Positions 9,032 to 18,790 of a stretch of DNA of 64,000 nucleotides are shown piece by piece. Each line of letters starts with the position of its first letter. Position 1 is the first letter of the stretch. Position numbers and translations under genes: made by a program. A model generated the notes under the pieces. That model worked only from the letters and a program-made list of their open reading frames with translations, did not search any database and had not been told where the DNA came from. This DNA comes from Advenella sp. S44 (GTDB taxonomy: Bacteria > Pseudomonadota > Gammaproteobacteria > Burkholderiales > Burkholderiaceae_B), in contig NZ_NEXS01000001.1 in the NCBI RefSeq assembly GCF_002810445.1, positions 310,001 to 374,000 of the forward strand, in the 5' to 3' direction.

Positions 9032-10570
9032 ATGAAAAAATATCTGCTTTCCCTTTTTTCCCTGGCTGGCTTCTTTGTCGCGGGCGCCAGCGCCCAGACT
9101 TTGAATGTCCAGATACCGGCCGATCTACGCAGTTCACAACCTGGCGTCAATCGTGACAGCACGGCTGATATGGTTGTCTCGCACATGGTCGAGGGACTGG
9201 TCGCGTTCGATAATGTGGGCACGGTAAAACCGTTACTGGCCGAACGCGTCCAGGAATCCGACGACGGCCTCACTTATACGTTCTTCCTGCGCAAGGGCGT
9301 CAAGTTCCATAATGGTGAGCCGTTGACGGCGCAGGACGTTCTGTGGAGCTGGAAACATTATATGGATCCTGATGTGGGCTGGCGCTGCCGGGCCGAATTC
9401 AGCGGTCGCAATGGCACCAAGGTCACCGACGTGTCGGCACCGGACGACATGACGGTGAAAGTCGTCATTGACAAGGCCGATCCCATGTTCCTGAGCACAC
9501 TGGCGCGTCCCGATTGCGGCATGACCGGGATTTTGAACAAGGCCTCGGTCAAGGAAGACGGCAGCTGGGACAAGCCCGTAGGCACCGGACCATTCAAGCT
9601 CGGAACCTGGAGCAAAGGGTCCTATGTTGAGCTGCTCAGCTTCAAGGATTACGCAAGCATGGATGGCGCCGCGGATGGCTATGTCGGCAACAAGCAGTCA
9701 TTGGTCGAACGCGTCAAGTTCCTGGTGGTGCCAGATGCTTCTGCGGCAAAGGCAGCACTGGTGCGTGGTGATCTGGACCTGATTCCGGACATTACCAGTT
9801 CCGATTATGAAGAGCTCAAGCAAAATACCAATCTGCAAATATCACATAGTTATACGGCAAGGCGCAATACGCTTCTGATCCAGACTGCCGATCCTTTGAT
9901 GACAAAGCCGATGCGTCGTGCTATTGCATCTGCAATAGACATCAAATCGCTGGTCGAGATGGTGACCAATGGACTGGGCAAACCGAATAATTCTGTCATT
10001 CCCACAGGCACGCCGTCCTATACATCCGTGCAGCAGACAGGCTGGAAGTATGATCTGAATGAAGCCAAAAAATTGCTCCAGGAAGCCGGATATCGGGGAC
10101 AACAAATCTCCCTGATTACGAACAAGGATTATCCATCCATGTATAACGCGGCCATTCTGACTCAGGCCATGCTGCAGCAGGCGGGCATCAATGTGAAACT
10201 GGACGTGATGGATTGGGCGACTCAGCTGGACCGCTATAACTCTGGAAAATACCAAATGATGGCGTTCTCATACTCGCCACGTTTTGACGATGCCTTGCTG
10301 TACGAACATTTCATGGGTGACAAAAAGGTCCAGAAACGCAAGGTGTGGGATAACCCCGCCGATCTGGAGCTTCTCGCACAGGCACTGGCTACCGGCGACA
10401 GAGCCAAACGACAGCCCTTACTTGACCAATTGCACAAAGACTTTCTGGAAGACGTGCCTATGGTGATGCTCTATAACGGCATTACGATTGATGCGACCTC
10501 CAACAACGTGCAAGGTTATACAAGCTGGCCAGGTTCGGCGGCCCGCTTGTGGCAGGTAAGTAAAAAGTAA
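9032..10570 (+). CDS. ABC transporter substrate-binding protein, family 5 (DppA/OppA type)
   Basis: 512 aa periplasmic receptor. Signal peptide MKKYLLSLFSLAGFFVAGASA then QTLNVQIPADL; body has the family 5 hallmarks VKFHNGEPLTAQDVLWSWKHYMDP and GTGPFKLGTWSKGSYVEL. An in-frame GTG at 9023 is too close to the GGAG site (9017-9020), so ATG 9032 is chosen. It supplies ligand to the permeases and ATPase encoded downstream. Family ligands are oligopeptides, opines, glutathione or related compounds; the exact one is unknown. Confidence 0.9.
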   Translation: MKKYLLSLFSLAGFFVAGASAQTLNVQIPADLRSSQPGVNRDSTADMVVSHMVEGLVAFDNVGTVKPLLAERVQESDDGLTYTFFLRKGVKFHNGEPLTAQDVLWSWKHYMDPDVGWRCRAEFSGRNGTKVTDVSAPDDMTVKVVIDKADPMFLSTLARPDCGMTGILNKASVKEDGSWDKPVGTGPFKLGTWSKGSYVELLSFKDYASMDGAADGYVGNKQSLVERVKFLVVPDASAAKAALVRGDLDLIPDITSSDYEELKQNTNLQISHSYTARRNTLLIQTADPLMTKPMRRAIASAIDIKSLVEMVTNGLGKPNNSVIPTGTPSYTSVQQTGWKYDLNEAKKLLQEAGYRGQQISLITNKDYPSMYNAAILTQAMLQQAGINVKLDVMDWATQLDRYNSGKYQMMAFSYSPRFDDALLYEHFMGDKKVQKRKVWDNPADLELLAQALATGDRAKRQPLLDQLHKDFLEDVPMVMLYNGITIDATSNNVQGYTSWPGSAARLWQVSKK

Positions 10571-10637
10571 ATACCGCAAGCGCGCAATCATGGCGCTTTA
10601 TTGAACAAAACCGATCAGCACGTAGTGAGATTGAGAT

Positions 10638-11735
10638 ATGCATAACGATAATATATTGCCGTTTGTCAGGATCAGCGGCGGTCCACGTGAAAGAGGGCGC
10701 CAGCATGGTGAGCAGGCGAAGGATCGTATCCGGCAAGCGGCAGAGTTTTATGTTGGCTTGCTGGAAAAACGTGATATCAGTCCGGCTCGCCTGCAAACGC
10801 TGACACAGGCGTTTCTGCCAGCCATCGAGGCCTTTGACGCCAGTTATGTTGAAGAGATGCGTGGCATTGCCGAAGGCGCAGACGTACCGTTCGAGCACAT
10901 CGTAGTAATCAACGCCAGGCGTGAATTGCTGATGTACGCCCGTATGCAGCCTGATACACTGGCGCCGGACGGATGCACGGCAGCGGTGGTCTTGCCGGAG
11001 ATGAGCGCCGACGGGGTGTTGATGCACGGGCAGAACTGGGACTGGCGGGTCGAATGTGCACAGACTTGTATCGTGATGCACATTGTTCGGGATGACGGGC
11101 CCGATATCCTGGTATTTACCGAGGCGGGGCAGCTTGCGCGCTCAGGATTCAATGCGGCGGGTATCGCGATTACGGGTAATAACCTTGAATCGGATCGCGC
11201 TGGCATGCGCAACGGAATCCCGTTGCCTCTGATTCGGCGCAAGGCGCTGGAAACATCACACTATGCCCATGCCATCCGGGCCGTATATCACAGTCCCAAA
11301 TCGGTGGCCAACAATATGATGCTCAGCCACTGTGAGGGCGAGGCCATCGATATCGAGTGCGCCCCGGATGAGAGTTTTCTGCTGCATCCTGAAAATGGCC
11401 TGTTGATCCATGCCAACCACTGGGAAAGCCAGGTAGCGCTTGTCAAACTGCGGGAGCTGCTGCCCAGCCCCGATTCGGTGTACCGGGGACGGCGCGTCCT
11501 GCGGCATCTGACCAAAGATGGCGGGAAAATCGATTTCGAGACGTTCAGGCAGGCCTTCATGGACCGGTTCGGCTACCCCTATGCCGTTTGCCGGCCTCCC
11601 CAAAAAGCCACGTCGGGCGATCATTTGAGTGCGACTGCCGCCACTGTGCTGATGCGTCCTGCTGAAGGGGTCATGGAAGTGGCTATTCTGCCGGCAGTCC
11701 AGCCAGCCTTTCAGCGGTTTACGCTGTCCGTTTGA
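10638..11735 (+). CDS. C45 family autoproteolytic acyltransferase/hydrolase
   Basis: 365 aa, related to isopenicillin N acyltransferase/peptidase C45 (Ntn-hydrolase fold). The predicted self-cleavage site and nucleophile is C113 in PDGCTAAVV; HGQNWDW follows at about residue 135, as in the family. These enzymes hydrolyse or form amide bonds of N-acyl amino acids or beta-lactam side chains. Placed between the substrate-binding gene and the permeases of one operon, so it probably works on the imported substrate. No export signal is seen, so action is probably cytoplasmic. The exact reaction is not deducible. Confidence 0.82.
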   Translation: MHNDNILPFVRISGGPRERGRQHGEQAKDRIRQAAEFYVGLLEKRDISPARLQTLTQAFLPAIEAFDASYVEEMRGIAEGADVPFEHIVVINARRELLMYARMQPDTLAPDGCTAAVVLPEMSADGVLMHGQNWDWRVECAQTCIVMHIVRDDGPDILVFTEAGQLARSGFNAAGIAITGNNLESDRAGMRNGIPLPLIRRKALETSHYAHAIRAVYHSPKSVANNMMLSHCEGEAIDIECAPDESFLLHPENGLLIHANHWESQVALVKLRELLPSPDSVYRGRRVLRHLTKDGGKIDFETFRQAFMDRFGYPYAVCRPPQKATSGDHLSATAATVLMRPAEGVMEVAILPAVQPAFQRFTLSV

Positions 11736-11751
11736 CATAGGGTAGGACACC

Positions 11752-12696
11752 ATGTTTCGGTTTATATGTGCCCGTGTGGCGATGTCGATTCCCACGCTAT
11801 TGATTGTCGGCGTCACAGTATTCATGCTGATTCGCCTGATTCCGGGCGACCCTGCAGCGCTTATGCTTGGCGACATGGCCGATCCGGCCAGCCTGGAAGA
11901 GTTACACAAGCAATTGGGCCTGGACCGTAGCCTGCCCGAGCAGATGGCGATCTGGTTCGGCAATGTGCTCAGCGGAGACCTGGGCGTCTCCATCTCGACA
12001 GGCGAATCGGTCACATCGCTGGTGTTACAGCGGTTTACCATCAGCGCACCGATTGTGTTATGTGCCGTGGTATTTGCCAGCCTGGTTGCTGTGCCCGCCG
12101 GGATGATTGCCGCCTGGCGCCAGAACAAACTGACCGACACGGTGCTCGTTAGCACCGCAACGCTTCTGCTTTCGATTCCGACTTTCTGGTTGGGCCTGTT
12201 GTTTCTGCTTTTTTTTGGACTTCATCTTGGCTGGTTGCCGGTAGTTGGCTACGTCTCTCCCATGGAAGACTGGCGCGGCGGATTACTGTATCTGATCATG
12301 CCGATTACTACCTTGTTCCTGCACGAGATCGGGGTCGTTCTCAGGATGGCGCGGGCCTCGACACTCGATGTCTTGCGGCTTGATTATGTGACTCACGCAA
12401 GGGCCAAGGGGTTGTCGGAACGCGTGGTGCTTTGGCGCCACACGTTCAAGAACGCTTTCGGCCCCACCTGGACGCTGATCGGTCTGGTGCTGGGTAATCT
12501 GCTGGGTGGCGTGGCGGTGGTCGAGACGGTGTTCACCATCCCCGGACTGGGACGCCTACTGGTTGATGCGATTTTCGCGCGCGACTATCCAGTGATCCAA
12601 GGCTGTATGTTGTTCATTGCCCTGATCTACGTTCTGGTCAACCTTCTGGTCGATCTGTGTTACCCCATTTTCGATCCGCGAGTTACCGTGTCATGA
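11752..12696 (+). CDS. ABC transporter permease, DppB/GsiC type
   Basis: 314 aa inner-membrane permease with about six helices. Contains the BPD_transp motif RMARASTLDVLRLDYVTHARAKGLSE (EAA loop, about residue 200-225) and the typical N-terminal IPTLLIVGVTVFMLIRLIPGDPA. Start ATG 11752, 16 bp after the C45 gene. The stop overlaps the DppC-type partner by ATGA. Confidence 0.93.
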   Translation: MFRFICARVAMSIPTLLIVGVTVFMLIRLIPGDPAALMLGDMADPASLEELHKQLGLDRSLPEQMAIWFGNVLSGDLGVSISTGESVTSLVLQRFTISAPIVLCAVVFASLVAVPAGMIAAWRQNKLTDTVLVSTATLLLSIPTFWLGLLFLLFFGLHLGWLPVVGYVSPMEDWRGGLLYLIMPITTLFLHEIGVVLRMARASTLDVLRLDYVTHARAKGLSERVVLWRHTFKNAFGPTWTLIGLVLGNLLGGVAVVETVFTIPGLGRLLVDAIFARDYPVIQGCMLFIALIYVLVNLLVDLCYPIFDPRVTVS

Positions 12697-13514
12697 AATT
12701 AAACGCCAACACCAATCTATTGCTCGGTTCCCTGCTTTGCGGAACGATTCTGGTGGCCGCCCTGCTGGGTGCGGTCTGGACTCCGTTTGATCCTATGACG
12801 CCCGATTTCGCCCATCGACTGCATGCCCCGGACAGCACTTACTGGCTGGGCACCGATGAGTTCGGTCGCGACACATTCAGTCGTATCCTGTATGGCGCGA
12901 CCACCAGTGTTGGCATCAGTTTCATGACCGTATTGATCGCCATGGTCGCAGGAACCGTGCTCGGGCTAATTGCCGGTTACATGCGGGGATGGGTCGATCG
13001 CATCATGATGTGTTTTACCGACGCCTTGCTCGCATTTCCGGGTATCTTGCTGGCACTGGGTCTGCTGGCGGTCGTGGGCGCCAACAAATACGGGATTATC
13101 GTGGCACTGGGTATTGCCTACCTGCCTTCGGTTCTGCGGCTGGTGCGCGGCAGCGTGCTGCCCTTGCGGGAAAGGGAATTCGTCCACGCGTCCCGCATTA
13201 TGGGTAACTCCGAAATTTTCATCCTGTTTCGCCATATTCTGCCCAACTGCTTTGGTCCCATGATGGTGCTGGCCACATCAATGTTTGGCTGGGTACTGCT
13301 GGCCGAAAGCTCGTTAAGTTTCCTGGGATTGGGTGTGCCACCGCCGGCGCCTACCTGGGGCAATATGCTGGCCGGGAGCCGCCCGTTTATGATGCAAGCC
13401 GCCTGGCTAGGCATCTTTCCTGGCGTGTGTATATCCTTGACCTTACTTGGTATTAATTTGCTGGGCGATGCATTGCAGGACAAGCTTGATCCATACTCTA
13501 AGGGGAAATCATGA
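12693..13514 (+). CDS. ABC transporter permease, DppC type
   Basis: 273 aa second permease. Starts at ATG 12693 inside the ATGA overlap with the DppB-type gene; the frame's longer upstream extension is rejected. Carries the conserved DEFGRDTFSRILYGATTS region and the EAA loop ER EFVHASRIMGNS (about residue 160-175), and ends DKLDPYSKGKS. Its own stop overlaps the ATPase start, again ATGA, so the three are stoichiometrically coupled. Confidence 0.93.
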   Translation: MKLNANTNLLLGSLLCGTILVAALLGAVWTPFDPMTPDFAHRLHAPDSTYWLGTDEFGRDTFSRILYGATTSVGISFMTVLIAMVAGTVLGLIAGYMRGWVDRIMMCFTDALLAFPGILLALGLLAVVGANKYGIIVALGIAYLPSVLRLVRGSVLPLREREFVHASRIMGNSEIFILFRHILPNCFGPMMVLATSMFGWVLLAESSLSFLGLGVPPPAPTWGNMLAGSRPFMMQAAWLGIFPGVCISLTLLGINLLGDALQDKLDPYSKGKS

Positions 13515-15154
13515 ACGCGGCGCCGCTTTTGGAGGTGAATCACCTGCAGCTTGAAACCCGTCATGGTGCGAAACGGGTGGTTGACGATATTGGTTTTTCT
13601 ATGATGCGCGGCCAGATTGTCGGCATCGTTGGCGAATCGGGCTCGGGCAAGAGCATGACGGCGCGTGCCATCATGCGCCTGGAGCCGCCGGCAATCCAGC
13701 GGATTGCGGGTCGCATACTGTTTGATGGCCACGACGTGACGACGATGCCGCCAAAACAATTGCGTCAGATGCGCGGTGCCAAGGTGGGAATGGTATTTCA
13801 GGAACCCATGACGTCGCTGAATCCATCCATGACCATTGGCCGTCAACTGGACGAAGGGCTGGCGCTTCACAGCGACTATACAGCCGCCAGACGCCATGAA
13901 CTGACATTGCAGATGCTCACGCGCATCGGAATCCAGGATCCCGAAAAATCACTCACGGCCTATCCGCATCATTTCTCCGGAGGCATGCGACAGCGCATCA
14001 TGCTGGCGGCTGTCATGCTGGTCAGACCGGCACTGCTGATCGCAGACGAACCGACCACCGCACTGGATGCGATTGTTCAGCGTGATGTTCTGGAATTGAT
14101 GGTCGAGCTCACGCGCGAGCAACAGACAGCAGTCTTGCTGATCAGCCATGACTTGCCCATGGTTGCCCGCTACACCGACAAGATCATTGTGATGGAACGG
14201 GGCCGCATCGTTGAACAGGGTTCCACTGCCGAGATTATCGCCACGCCGAAGCACCCTTACACCCGAAAACTGCTGTCTTCCCTGCCTAGCCGCGTCCCGG
14301 CCAGGCAGATTGACCGGGGCCTGACGCCCATCGTAAAGGCAAAGCAAATCGTGGTCGATTATCCCGGTCGCGGCGCTCTATTCAGAAAAAATCCGAGTGT
14401 CAGGGCCTTGCACGGGATTGATCTGGAGATTCATCCTCGCGAGGTACTGGCACTGGTTGGCGGTTCCGGATCCGGCAAAACGACATTGGGCTGGACCATT
14501 GCAGGCCTGCTCAAAAAAACCAGTGGTCAGCTCGCATTTGACGGTGATCCTGTTGATCGGGCCAGTGCAACCTGGCAGCGCTACCGACACGATTGCCAGA
14601 TGGTATTTCAGGATCCCTATTCTTCGCTGGATCCAAGAATGACGGTGCGCAAGCTGCTCGAAGAGTCGTTGCGTACTATGCCAGACATGAATGATCGAGC
14701 CAGAAACCGGCGGATTGACGAGGTGCTGGAAGAGGTTGGCCTGCCTGCCCGGGAATATGCCGATCGCTATCCGAATGCACTATCGGGCGGACAGCGACAA
14801 CGAATCGCCATTGCGCGTGCATTGTCCAGACGGCCAAAATTTGTGATTGCCGACGAACCGGTGTCAGCACTGGACGTGACCGTGCGTGCCCAGATACTGA
14901 GCCTGTTTTCGGAACTGCAAAAGCATTACGGCTTCTCTTGCCTGTTTATCAGCCATGACCTGGCTGTCGTGGAGCAGGTTGCCGATCGCGTAGCCGTGAT
15001 GCAAAAAGGAAGGATTGTTGAGCAAGGCAGTCGCGACGACATCTTTGACGCTCCCAGGCACGCCTATACGCGTGAGTTGCTGTCAGCAATTCCACTGCTG
15101 GAAATTACGCCCGCCGGCGGTGTAAAAACACGATGGAGATTCCAGGCCGATTGA
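13511..15154 (+). CDS. Fused dipeptide ABC transporter ATPase (DppD-DppF/GsiA type)
   Basis: 547 aa with two complete ABC cassettes in one chain. Walker A motifs GESGSGKS (41-48) and GGSGSGKT (about 316-323), two signatures (FSGGMRQR, LSGGQRQR), two Walker B/D-loops (ADEPTTALD, ADEPVSALD) and two H-switches (ISHD). Each half ends with the oligopeptide-ATPase tail (HPYTRKLLSSLP, HAYTRELLSAIP). It powers the DppB/DppC-type permeases. Fused cassettes are known from GsiA and YejF, so this is not aberrant. Confidence 0.93.
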   Translation: MNAAPLLEVNHLQLETRHGAKRVVDDIGFSMMRGQIVGIVGESGSGKSMTARAIMRLEPPAIQRIAGRILFDGHDVTTMPPKQLRQMRGAKVGMVFQEPMTSLNPSMTIGRQLDEGLALHSDYTAARRHELTLQMLTRIGIQDPEKSLTAYPHHFSGGMRQRIMLAAVMLVRPALLIADEPTTALDAIVQRDVLELMVELTREQQTAVLLISHDLPMVARYTDKIIVMERGRIVEQGSTAEIIATPKHPYTRKLLSSLPSRVPARQIDRGLTPIVKAKQIVVDYPGRGALFRKNPSVRALHGIDLEIHPREVLALVGGSGSGKTTLGWTIAGLLKKTSGQLAFDGDPVDRASATWQRYRHDCQMVFQDPYSSLDPRMTVRKLLEESLRTMPDMNDRARNRRIDEVLEEVGLPAREYADRYPNALSGGQRQRIAIARALSRRPKFVIADEPVSALDVTVRAQILSLFSELQKHYGFSCLFISHDLAVVEQVADRVAVMQKGRIVEQGSRDDIFDAPRHAYTRELLSAIPLLEITPAGGVKTRWRFQAD

Positions 15155-15341
15155 CCGCACAACGAAGACGGGACGATGCCCGGTGACCCGGGTCGTCAGA
15201 ACGCGGTATCGTCGCGGTATGTTAATAGCAACTGCAATTGCACGAGGAATAAAGATTTCAGGAAATGATGATGACAATAACCCGCAAACTCAGAACCTGC
15301 CCGATCCACTATCGCTCGCAAGCGGGCAGGGAGCAGCACGT

Positions 15342-16589
15342 TTGAAAGCGGATGTCGTTGTACTAGGCGCCGGCATTGTCGGCGTGTCTATTGCCCTGCA
15401 TCTGCAGGCCAGGGGGCGCGATGTTGTGCTGCTGGACAGGCGCGAGCCGGGTATGGAAACGAGCTTTGGCAACGCCGGTCTGATAGAGCGATCCAGTGTT
15501 ATACCGTATGCGTTTCCACGGGATATCCGTCTGCTGCTGTCCTATGCTTTTAACCGGAGGACCGAAGTTCGCTATCAGCCGCTATTTCTGCCGCAAATTG
15601 CAGCATGGCTTGCACGTTACTGGTGGCATTCGTCGCCGCAACGGCTTGCACAGGCTGCAGCGCATATGTTGCCCTTGATTGAACGCAGTGTCGTGGAGCA
15701 CGACGAACTGGCACAAGTTGCGCAAGTGGATCATCTGTTTCGTCGTACCGGCTGGATCGAGTGCCTGCGCAGCCCGGCGTGGCTCGCGCGAGCGCAAGCG
15801 GACGCCGACAAACTGAAACCCTATGGCTTGCGTTATCGCGTGCTTGACCAGCAAGATCTGGCGGCTCAAGAGCCGCATCTGAAGCCGATCATGGCCGGCG
15901 CGATTCACTGGCTGGATCCGGTAACGGTCAGCGATCCCGGCGCCGTGGTCAGCGGTTATGCGGCGCTTTTCGTACAGCGCGGTGGCCGATTGCTGCGGGG
16001 CGATGCGCTCACGCTTGCCAAACGTGAGACGTCTTGGACTGTCGACACGGAAGCCGGCCAATTGCAGGCGCGTGAGGCTGTCATTGCATTGGGTCCGTGG
16101 TCGGGCGATTTGCTCAAACCATTGGGATATCGAGTCCCGGTTGCGGTAAAGCGAGGCTACCATCAGCACTTCAAGGCGCACGATAGCGCTACGCTGACGC
16201 ATCCTGTTGTCGATGTGGAAAACGGCTTTGTGTTATCTCCAATGACAAACGGCATTCGATTGACGACCGGTGTCGAGCTTGCACGCAGGGATGGACGCGC
16301 CTCTCCGGTACAAATGACAAAAGCTCGGATCCAGGCAGCACAGATGCTCAATCTTGGAGAGCCGGTCGAAAAGACGCCCTGGATGGGCGCCAGACCCTGT
16401 CTTCCAGATATGCTGCCTGTCATTGGGGCGGCATATCGCCATCGTGGTTTGTGGATGGCTTTTGGCCATGCCCATCATGGATTTACGCTAGGGCCTGTGA
16501 CTGGCAAACTGGTGGCAGATTTGATGACTGGTCAAGATCCGGGATTTGACGCAGCGCCCTATGATGTAAAGCGGTTCGGGCGCGCGTGA
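15342..16589 (+). CDS. DadA-like FAD-dependent amino-acid oxidoreductase
   Basis: About 415 aa, the normal size of D-amino-acid dehydrogenase-type DAO proteins. FAD dinucleotide motif VVVLGAGIVGVSIALHL at the N-terminus, and C-terminal WMGARPCLPDMLPVIG and GHAHHGFTLGP motifs of the family. The open frame goes back to GTG 15183 and ATG 15219, but TTG 15342 has GGGAG 8 nt upstream and puts the FAD motif at the usual position, so it is preferred; the start remains uncertain. Last gene of the GntR-linked operon, suggesting oxidation of a (D-)amino acid released from the imported compound. Confidence 0.82.
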   Translation: MKADVVVLGAGIVGVSIALHLQARGRDVVLLDRREPGMETSFGNAGLIERSSVIPYAFPRDIRLLLSYAFNRRTEVRYQPLFLPQIAAWLARYWWHSSPQRLAQAAAHMLPLIERSVVEHDELAQVAQVDHLFRRTGWIECLRSPAWLARAQADADKLKPYGLRYRVLDQQDLAAQEPHLKPIMAGAIHWLDPVTVSDPGAVVSGYAALFVQRGGRLLRGDALTLAKRETSWTVDTEAGQLQAREAVIALGPWSGDLLKPLGYRVPVAVKRGYHQHFKAHDSATLTHPVVDVENGFVLSPMTNGIRLTTGVELARRDGRASPVQMTKARIQAAQMLNLGEPVEKTPWMGARPCLPDMLPVIGAAYRHRGLWMAFGHAHHGFTLGPVTGKLVADLMTGQDPGFDAAPYDVKRFGRA

Positions 16590-16633
16590 CAGCGCTGTAG
16601 GGTAGGGCGCACGACACAGACCAGAATACAGGC

Positions 16634-16662
16634 GAAAAAAATGCCCGCACAACGTGCGGGCA
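16634..16662 (-). terminator. Intrinsic terminator facing left
   Basis: Stem GCCCGCAC / GTGCGGGC with a 3-nt loop (16643-16661), preceded on the plus strand by seven A residues, giving a run of seven T on the minus strand. It is therefore a minus-strand terminator, although no minus-strand protein gene lies to its right before 18791. The rest of the 305-bp gap between the DadA-like gene and mnmE holds mnmE's promoter region with a TATAAT at about 16862. Confidence 0.75.
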
Positions 16663-16894
16663 AGTGGCTGAGATTTAATTCTATCACTATTTACAGAAAA
16701 GTCTATGGTTCGCAGGTATAAACCTGTTTCAGAGGTGAAAGCCGCCCATTGCCGGGATGAGAATGAACCGCTGATCGCCTATTACCTTTGCAAGGCATTT
16801 TTCTTTGCCCAACATGCCTGATTTGCCCGCCAGGTTTGAGGATCGGCCCTTCAAATAACCGATATAATAGGCCAACTTCACTGATATTTCGCCT

Positions 16895-18301
16895 ATGTCT
16901 GCACCTGCCAACGATCCTATTGCCGCTATCGCAACCGCGCCAGGACGCGGCGGTATAGGCGTCATCCGTATTTCAGGACCCGATTTGACCGGGCTGATCT
17001 CGCAACTATTTGGGCGCGAGCTGGCGGCGCGCCATGCCTATTTTCTGCCATTTCGCGACAGCAAAGGCGAGCCCATTGACGAAGGCATCGCCCTGTATTT
17101 CCGTGCCCCGCATTCCTATACCGGCGAGGATGTGCTGGAATTGCAAGGGCACGGTGGTCCGGCGGTTTTGAAACGCATACTCGATCGTTGCCTGCAGGTG
17201 GGCGCGTCGCTGCGCATGCGCCACGCCGAGCCCGGCGAATTTACGCAGCGCGCTTTTCTGAACAACCGCCTGGATCTGGCACAGGCCGAAGCCGTGGCCG
17301 ACCTGATTGACGCTTCCTCAGAGGCTGCAGCGCGCAGCGCCATGGCTTCTTTGAGCGGTTCCTTTTCTGCACAGGTCAACAGTCTGGCGGATCAAATCAT
17401 TCATTTGCGCATGTTGGTAGAGGCGACGCTCGACTTTCCCGAAGAAGAAATCGAATTTCTGGAAAAATACCAGGCGCGCGAAACCCTGGGCGGTATTATT
17501 GGCGACATGGCAGAACTGGTGCGGCAGGCGCGCCAGGGCATGATTCTGCGCGAAGGCTTGCACGTTGTGCTGGCGGGCCAGCCGAATGTCGGCAAATCCA
17601 GCCTGCTGAATACCCTGGCAGGCGACGATATAGCCATTGTCACGCCGATTGCCGGCACCACGCGCGACAAGGTCACGCAGCAGATCCATATTGAAGGCGT
17701 GCCCATCCATATTGTCGATACGGCAGGCCTTCGCGACACTGACGACACCGTGGAAAGTATTGGCATCGCGCGCAGTTGGGCAGAGATAGAAAAGGCAAAT
17801 GTGATTATTCACCTGCAGGATGCGCGCACACCAAACGACGAATTGGATGTCGGTATTACACGCAGGCTGCCGCAACGCACCCCTGTGCTGGAAGTCTTCA
17901 ATAAGATCGACCTGCTTGATGACGCGGCGCTAAAAGCGCTGATAGCCCGTCCTTCAGCAAATGGCAACACAGCCAGTACACACGAAGTTTCGCGTATTCT
18001 GATCTCTGCCGTCCATGAAACCGGCCTGGACGTGCTGCGCAGCAAACTGCTACAGATTGCCGGCTGGAACCCGGGTGCCGAATCACCCTGGCTGGCACGC
18101 GAGCGGCATCTGCAAGCGCTGCAAAATGCCGCGCAACATTTGCTTAATGCCAAGGAGCATGCGGCACAAAACGACCGTGTGCTGGATCTGTTCGCCGAGG
18201 AATTGCGGCTGGCGCATGAGTCGCTGTGGAGTATTACGGGCCAATTTTCCAGCGATGATTTGCTGGGTGAAATCTTTTCGAATTTTTGTATTGGGAAGTA
18301 A
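16895..18301 (+). CDS. mnmE: tRNA modification GTPase MnmE
   Basis: 468 aa. With MnmG it makes the 5-(carboxymethyl)aminomethyl group on wobble uridine of certain tRNAs. N-terminal formyl-THF-binding domain ([14 protein letters not shown]), helical domain, then an inserted G domain with G1 GQPNVGKS (about residue 230), DTAGLRDT, and NKID, and the invariant C-terminal FCIGK. All motifs are intact. In most relatives it follows yidC; here it is 21 kb away from yidC and in the opposite orientation, implying rearrangement. Confidence 0.97.
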   Translation: MSAPANDPIAAIATAPGRGGIGVIRISGPDLTGLISQLFGRELAARHAYFLPFRDSKGEPIDEGIALYFRAPHSYTGEDVLELQGHGGPAVLKRILDRCLQVGASLRMRHAEPGEFTQRAFLNNRLDLAQAEAVADLIDASSEAAARSAMASLSGSFSAQVNSLADQIIHLRMLVEATLDFPEEEIEFLEKYQARETLGGIIGDMAELVRQARQGMILREGLHVVLAGQPNVGKSSLLNTLAGDDIAIVTPIAGTTRDKVTQQIHIEGVPIHIVDTAGLRDTDDTVESIGIARSWAEIEKANVIIHLQDARTPNDELDVGITRRLPQRTPVLEVFNKIDLLDDAALKALIARPSANGNTASTHEVSRILISAVHETGLDVLRSKLLQIAGWNPGAESPWLARERHLQALQNAAQHLLNAKEHAAQNDRVLDLFAEELRLAHESLWSITGQFSSDDLLGEIFSNFCIGK

Positions 18302-18790
18302 GGTGGGGTCGATGGGAATTCATCGACGTCTGCTGATTTGGCAAGAATCCTCGAAAAATAATAAAAGGGATCTCTGTTTACTGGCGAATTTGGAGATACA
18401 GACTATGTCACCCACTTATGACGCGCAGGCTTGGTTCCAAGTAGGTGGCCTTTTCTTTTCTGGATAAGGCCGTTGTTCCTTGGACGTCGCCTTCATGTCT
18501 TTTCCTTTGCGACGGACATTGATGACAAGCAACCTAAATCCCTGACAGAGCCGGCTGCGCTCAAGAGCACCAGCGGGGGAGAGGCATGAATGCGCCCTAA
18601 CGGCCGATGATCCAGCGCTATTGGCTGACATCAAGCAGCGAGCCCGAGTTCTACGAGACTGGCGATGCACGTCCGAATGATTGGGATGTATCCCAAGACG
18701 ATTCAATCCAGTCATGAGATGACTCCATGGGCGGTCATAAGAATCTCGGCCTTGCGTATGGCGAGCGCAAGTTAATCTTCATTACTGTCT
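18302..18790. other. 489-bp stretch without a recognised gene
   Basis: No convincing coding frame, tRNA or strong terminator. A CTTGGTTCCAAG self-complementary stretch followed by a TTTTCTTTT run at about 18431-18467 could be a weak terminator for mnmE. Confidence 0.35.
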
